From an uncultured Bacteroidales bacterium (GTDB lineage Bacteria > Bacteroidota > Bacteroidia > Bacteroidales > UBA932): 43,575 nt of DNA. A model generated the notes under the pieces. The model ran no database searches. It was not told the origin of the DNA and saw only the letters and a list, made by a program, of their open reading frames with translations. Numbering within the stretch: the first letter of the stretch is position 1; the number at the start of each line of letters is the position of its first letter. Positions 41,975-43,575 of this stretch are shown in pieces. Where the stretch lies: positions 1 to 43,575 of the forward strand of contig ONJB01000025.1 in the NCBI GenBank assembly GCA_900318015.1, in the 5' to 3' direction. The position numbers and the translations under genes are program-made.

Positions 41975-42669
41975 TCCGGGTCATAGCCATAGACGATGAG
42001 CCGCTGGCCCTGCGCCAGCTGGAAATGTACATGGCCAAAGTCCCGTTCCTGGAGCTGGTGGCCGCTTGCAGCAGCGCCGCGATGGCGGCGCCCTATGTCG
42101 CGAAGGCCGATGCGCTCTTCCTGGACATCAACATGCCGGATCTCAGCGGGATGGATTTCATCAAGTCGCTGCCTCATCCGCCCGCCGTTGTCTTCACGAC
42201 GGCCTATTCGGAGTATGCCGTGGAGGGTTTCCGGGTCAATGCCGTGGACTACCTGTTGAAACCATTCAGTTTCAAGGAATTCGAAGCCTCCTGCGAGAAA
42301 CTTCGGAAGCATCTGGAGATGCAGGCGGCGCTCGAAGCCCGGGAGTCGGACCCGGTCCTCCACTTCAAGGCGGACTACCGGACCCTCAGCATCGATATCC
42401 GCAAGATCATCTATGTGGAGAGCATGAGCGAATATGTCAAGATCTTCCTGGTCGATGCGGAGGCGCCGGTCGTCGTCCTCTACAGCCTGAAAAACCTCAT
42501 CGAACAGTTGCCGGCCGACCGCTTCATGCGCATCCACCGCTCCTATATCATCGCCCTGGGGCATATCGCGGAGGCCTCCCGCACTTCCGTCCGGCTGGAC
42601 AATGGCAAGACCCTCCCTGTCGGAGAACTATACCGGCCTGCATTCGGCGCGTATCTGGCCTCCTGCTGA
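41971..42669 (+). CDS. LytTR-family response regulator
   Basis: This 232-residue regulator has a receiver domain (acidic pocket IDDE at 7-10, phospho-acceptor Asp52 in LFLDINMPD, conserved Lys in VDYLLKPFSF) and a C-terminal LytTR DNA-binding domain (~135-230: DIRKIIYVESMSEYVKIFL, MRIHRSYIIALGHI). Overlap of 4 bp with the kinase gene marks a cognate pair. A likely target is the divergent beta-helix lipoprotein gene, but that is inferred from position only. Confidence 0.95.
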   Translation: MIRVIAIDDEPLALRQLEMYMAKVPFLELVAACSSAAMAAPYVAKADALFLDINMPDLSGMDFIKSLPHPPAVVFTTAYSEYAVEGFRVNAVDYLLKPFSFKEFEASCEKLRKHLEMQAALEARESDPVLHFKADYRTLSIDIRKIIYVESMSEYVKIFLVDAEAPVVVLYSLKNLIEQLPADRFMRIHRSYIIALGHIAEASRTSVRLDNGKTLPVGELYRPAFGAYLASC

Positions 42670-42713
42670 GTTGTTGAACACAAAATGAGCTTTCGATAAA
42701 TCGAGATTGAACT

Positions 42714-43544
42714 ATGTCAAACAAATTCTTTGACAGGAACTGGTGGAAGGATTTTGTGGTCGCGATCCTGGCCACTACCGTTTCTATCGTTTTGACCTTC
42801 GGCACGGGCAAACTGGTTGAACGGAACAACCAGAAGAAAGAGCGCAGGCTCACTGCATTGATGGTCATGAGCAGCATCGAATCGTTTGCCCGGACCTTGG
42901 ATGAATCGGCGAAAGACTGGGACCGTATGGACAGTATCGCCGTCTGGCTGCTCCGACTACCGATAGACGAAATTGCAAGGCTCGGCGATGACCCCTTTGA
43001 AGAAGCTGTCCAAGAGGTTTTCCAAGCACCGATCATTCGCCATGACAATACTGCCGAAACCATTTTCAGCAGTAACATAGACACTTGGAAGAATCTGGGG
43101 AGTTTTCGGTTCGTGGACAACGTTGGTGCCTGTTTCTCCCAAATGAACTGGATTGAAGAGGAAATCAACAAGGATGCCCTCGAATATGCCGGACATCAGG
43201 AGCGGATCTTCAATCATTATTCGGATTATCCCGGCTCATGCTTTACTGAGAAGTTGCTCCGGGATGAACAAGTACGGCGACAGTTGCAAATGCCTAACTC
43301 GCATAAGGCGTGGCTCGCTTACTGTGCAGACAATCTGCGGCGTATGAACCGCAAGAATATGAAACTGATAGGAATTCCCGAGGAAGAGGTGTTTGCTTTT
43401 ACAGAAGCCCGTTCAGACGTTGCCATCGAGGAGGATCCCGAGCCGGATTATTCTGTATTTATGAAGCCTCACCCGGACAAGGAATCCATCGACTCCAACC
43501 TGGATTATGCCCGGAAACTGGATAGCCTGCTGAATCGTCATTGA
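42714..43544 (+). CDS. Unrecognised membrane-anchored protein
   Basis: This 276-residue protein has one N-terminal membrane helix (~14-31, DFVVAILATTVSIVLTFGTG) followed by a basic KKERR segment and a ~230-residue soluble part rich in charged residues and Trp. I do not recognise the family; the overall plan (short N-terminus, one helix, mostly helical domain) resembles DUF6090-like Bacteroidetes proteins. It is visibly less GC-rich than the neighbouring two-component genes and stands alone 44 bp downstream of them, so it may be of separate origin. The last 31 bp of the window contain nothing I can name. Confidence 0.75.
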   Translation: MSNKFFDRNWWKDFVVAILATTVSIVLTFGTGKLVERNNQKKERRLTALMVMSSIESFARTLDESAKDWDRMDSIAVWLLRLPIDEIARLGDDPFEEAVQEVFQAPIIRHDNTAETIFSSNIDTWKNLGSFRFVDNVGACFSQMNWIEEEINKDALEYAGHQERIFNHYSDYPGSCFTEKLLRDEQVRRQLQMPNSHKAWLAYCADNLRRMNRKNMKLIGIPEEEVFAFTEARSDVAIEEDPEPDYSVFMKPHPDKESIDSNLDYARKLDSLLNRH

Positions 43545-43575
43545 CGCGTTCCAGCACCCCCATAACAATAGAAAA

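Overview
The window is a chromosomal segment of a GC-rich member of the Bacteroidetes, most likely the order Bacteroidales. The evidence is Bacteroidetes-type promoters (TAnnTTTG near -7) in front of many genes, many lipoproteins, GH20 and DUF1080 enzymes, the icd-gltA pair and a LytS/LytTR-type sensor pair. The genus cannot be named from the sequence. The density is high: short intergenic gaps and frequent 4-bp ATGA overlaps. There is no CRISPR array, IS element, rRNA or recognisable prophage.

Layout: 1-2.9 kb holds the purine genes guaB (3' end), guaA and a second, glutaminase-less guaA-like gene. 3.1-3.8 kb has tRNA-Gln(CTG) and tRNA-Met(CAT), then about 0.45 kb of AT-richer DNA full of inverted repeats. 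3.8-5.7 kb (minus) has a fimbrillin-like lipoprotein and a tiny companion gene. 5.9 kb has a GlsB-type membrane protein. 6.2-12.4 kb (minus) is a probable operon: ENPP-type phosphodiesterase, YpfJ-like metallopeptidase, NagB-PIG-L fusion, NagB, serine hydrolase. 12.5-13.9 kb (minus) has a two-domain esterase.

14.0-19.0 kb (plus) is a carbohydrate cluster: TAT-exported Gfo/Idh oxidoreductase, double DUF1080 hydrolase, small membrane protein, ApbE and a second Gfo/Idh. Its reading frames are broken at three points. 19-20.2 kb (minus) has two small envelope proteins. 20.2-28.1 kb (plus) has a ThuA-like lipoprotein, a GH20-like enzyme, a double alpha/beta hydrolase, a YfcC-type transporter, an AbrB-like regulator with an acyltransferase, and a PHP-type lipoprotein.

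28.3-33.9 kb is central metabolism: isocitrate dehydrogenase with NAD-type specificity residues, citrate synthase, and three-subunit proton-translocating transhydrogenase. Together these would make 2-oxoglutarate and NADH and then convert NADH to NADPH. 34-35.7 kb has an ECF sigma factor and a candidate anti-sigma/sensor protein. 35.7-38.7 kb has an alpha/beta hydrolase and a GH20 hexosaminidase. 38.8-42.7 kb has a Cthe_2159-like beta-helix lipoprotein divergent from a LytS/LytTR two-component pair. The window ends with an unrecognised membrane-anchored protein.

The observations I rate highest are the NAD-type isocitrate dehydrogenase beside transhydrogenase, the broken DUF1080/ApbE/Gfo-Idh cluster with a possible ApbE-oxidoreductase fusion, the stand-alone GuaA synthetase domain, the NagB-PIG-L fusion with a catalytic His to Gln change, lipoprotein genes predicted to have leaderless mRNAs, and the PG-rich pairing of the beta-helix lipoprotein with the LytS sensor. 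I saw no clear new defence or mobile system.
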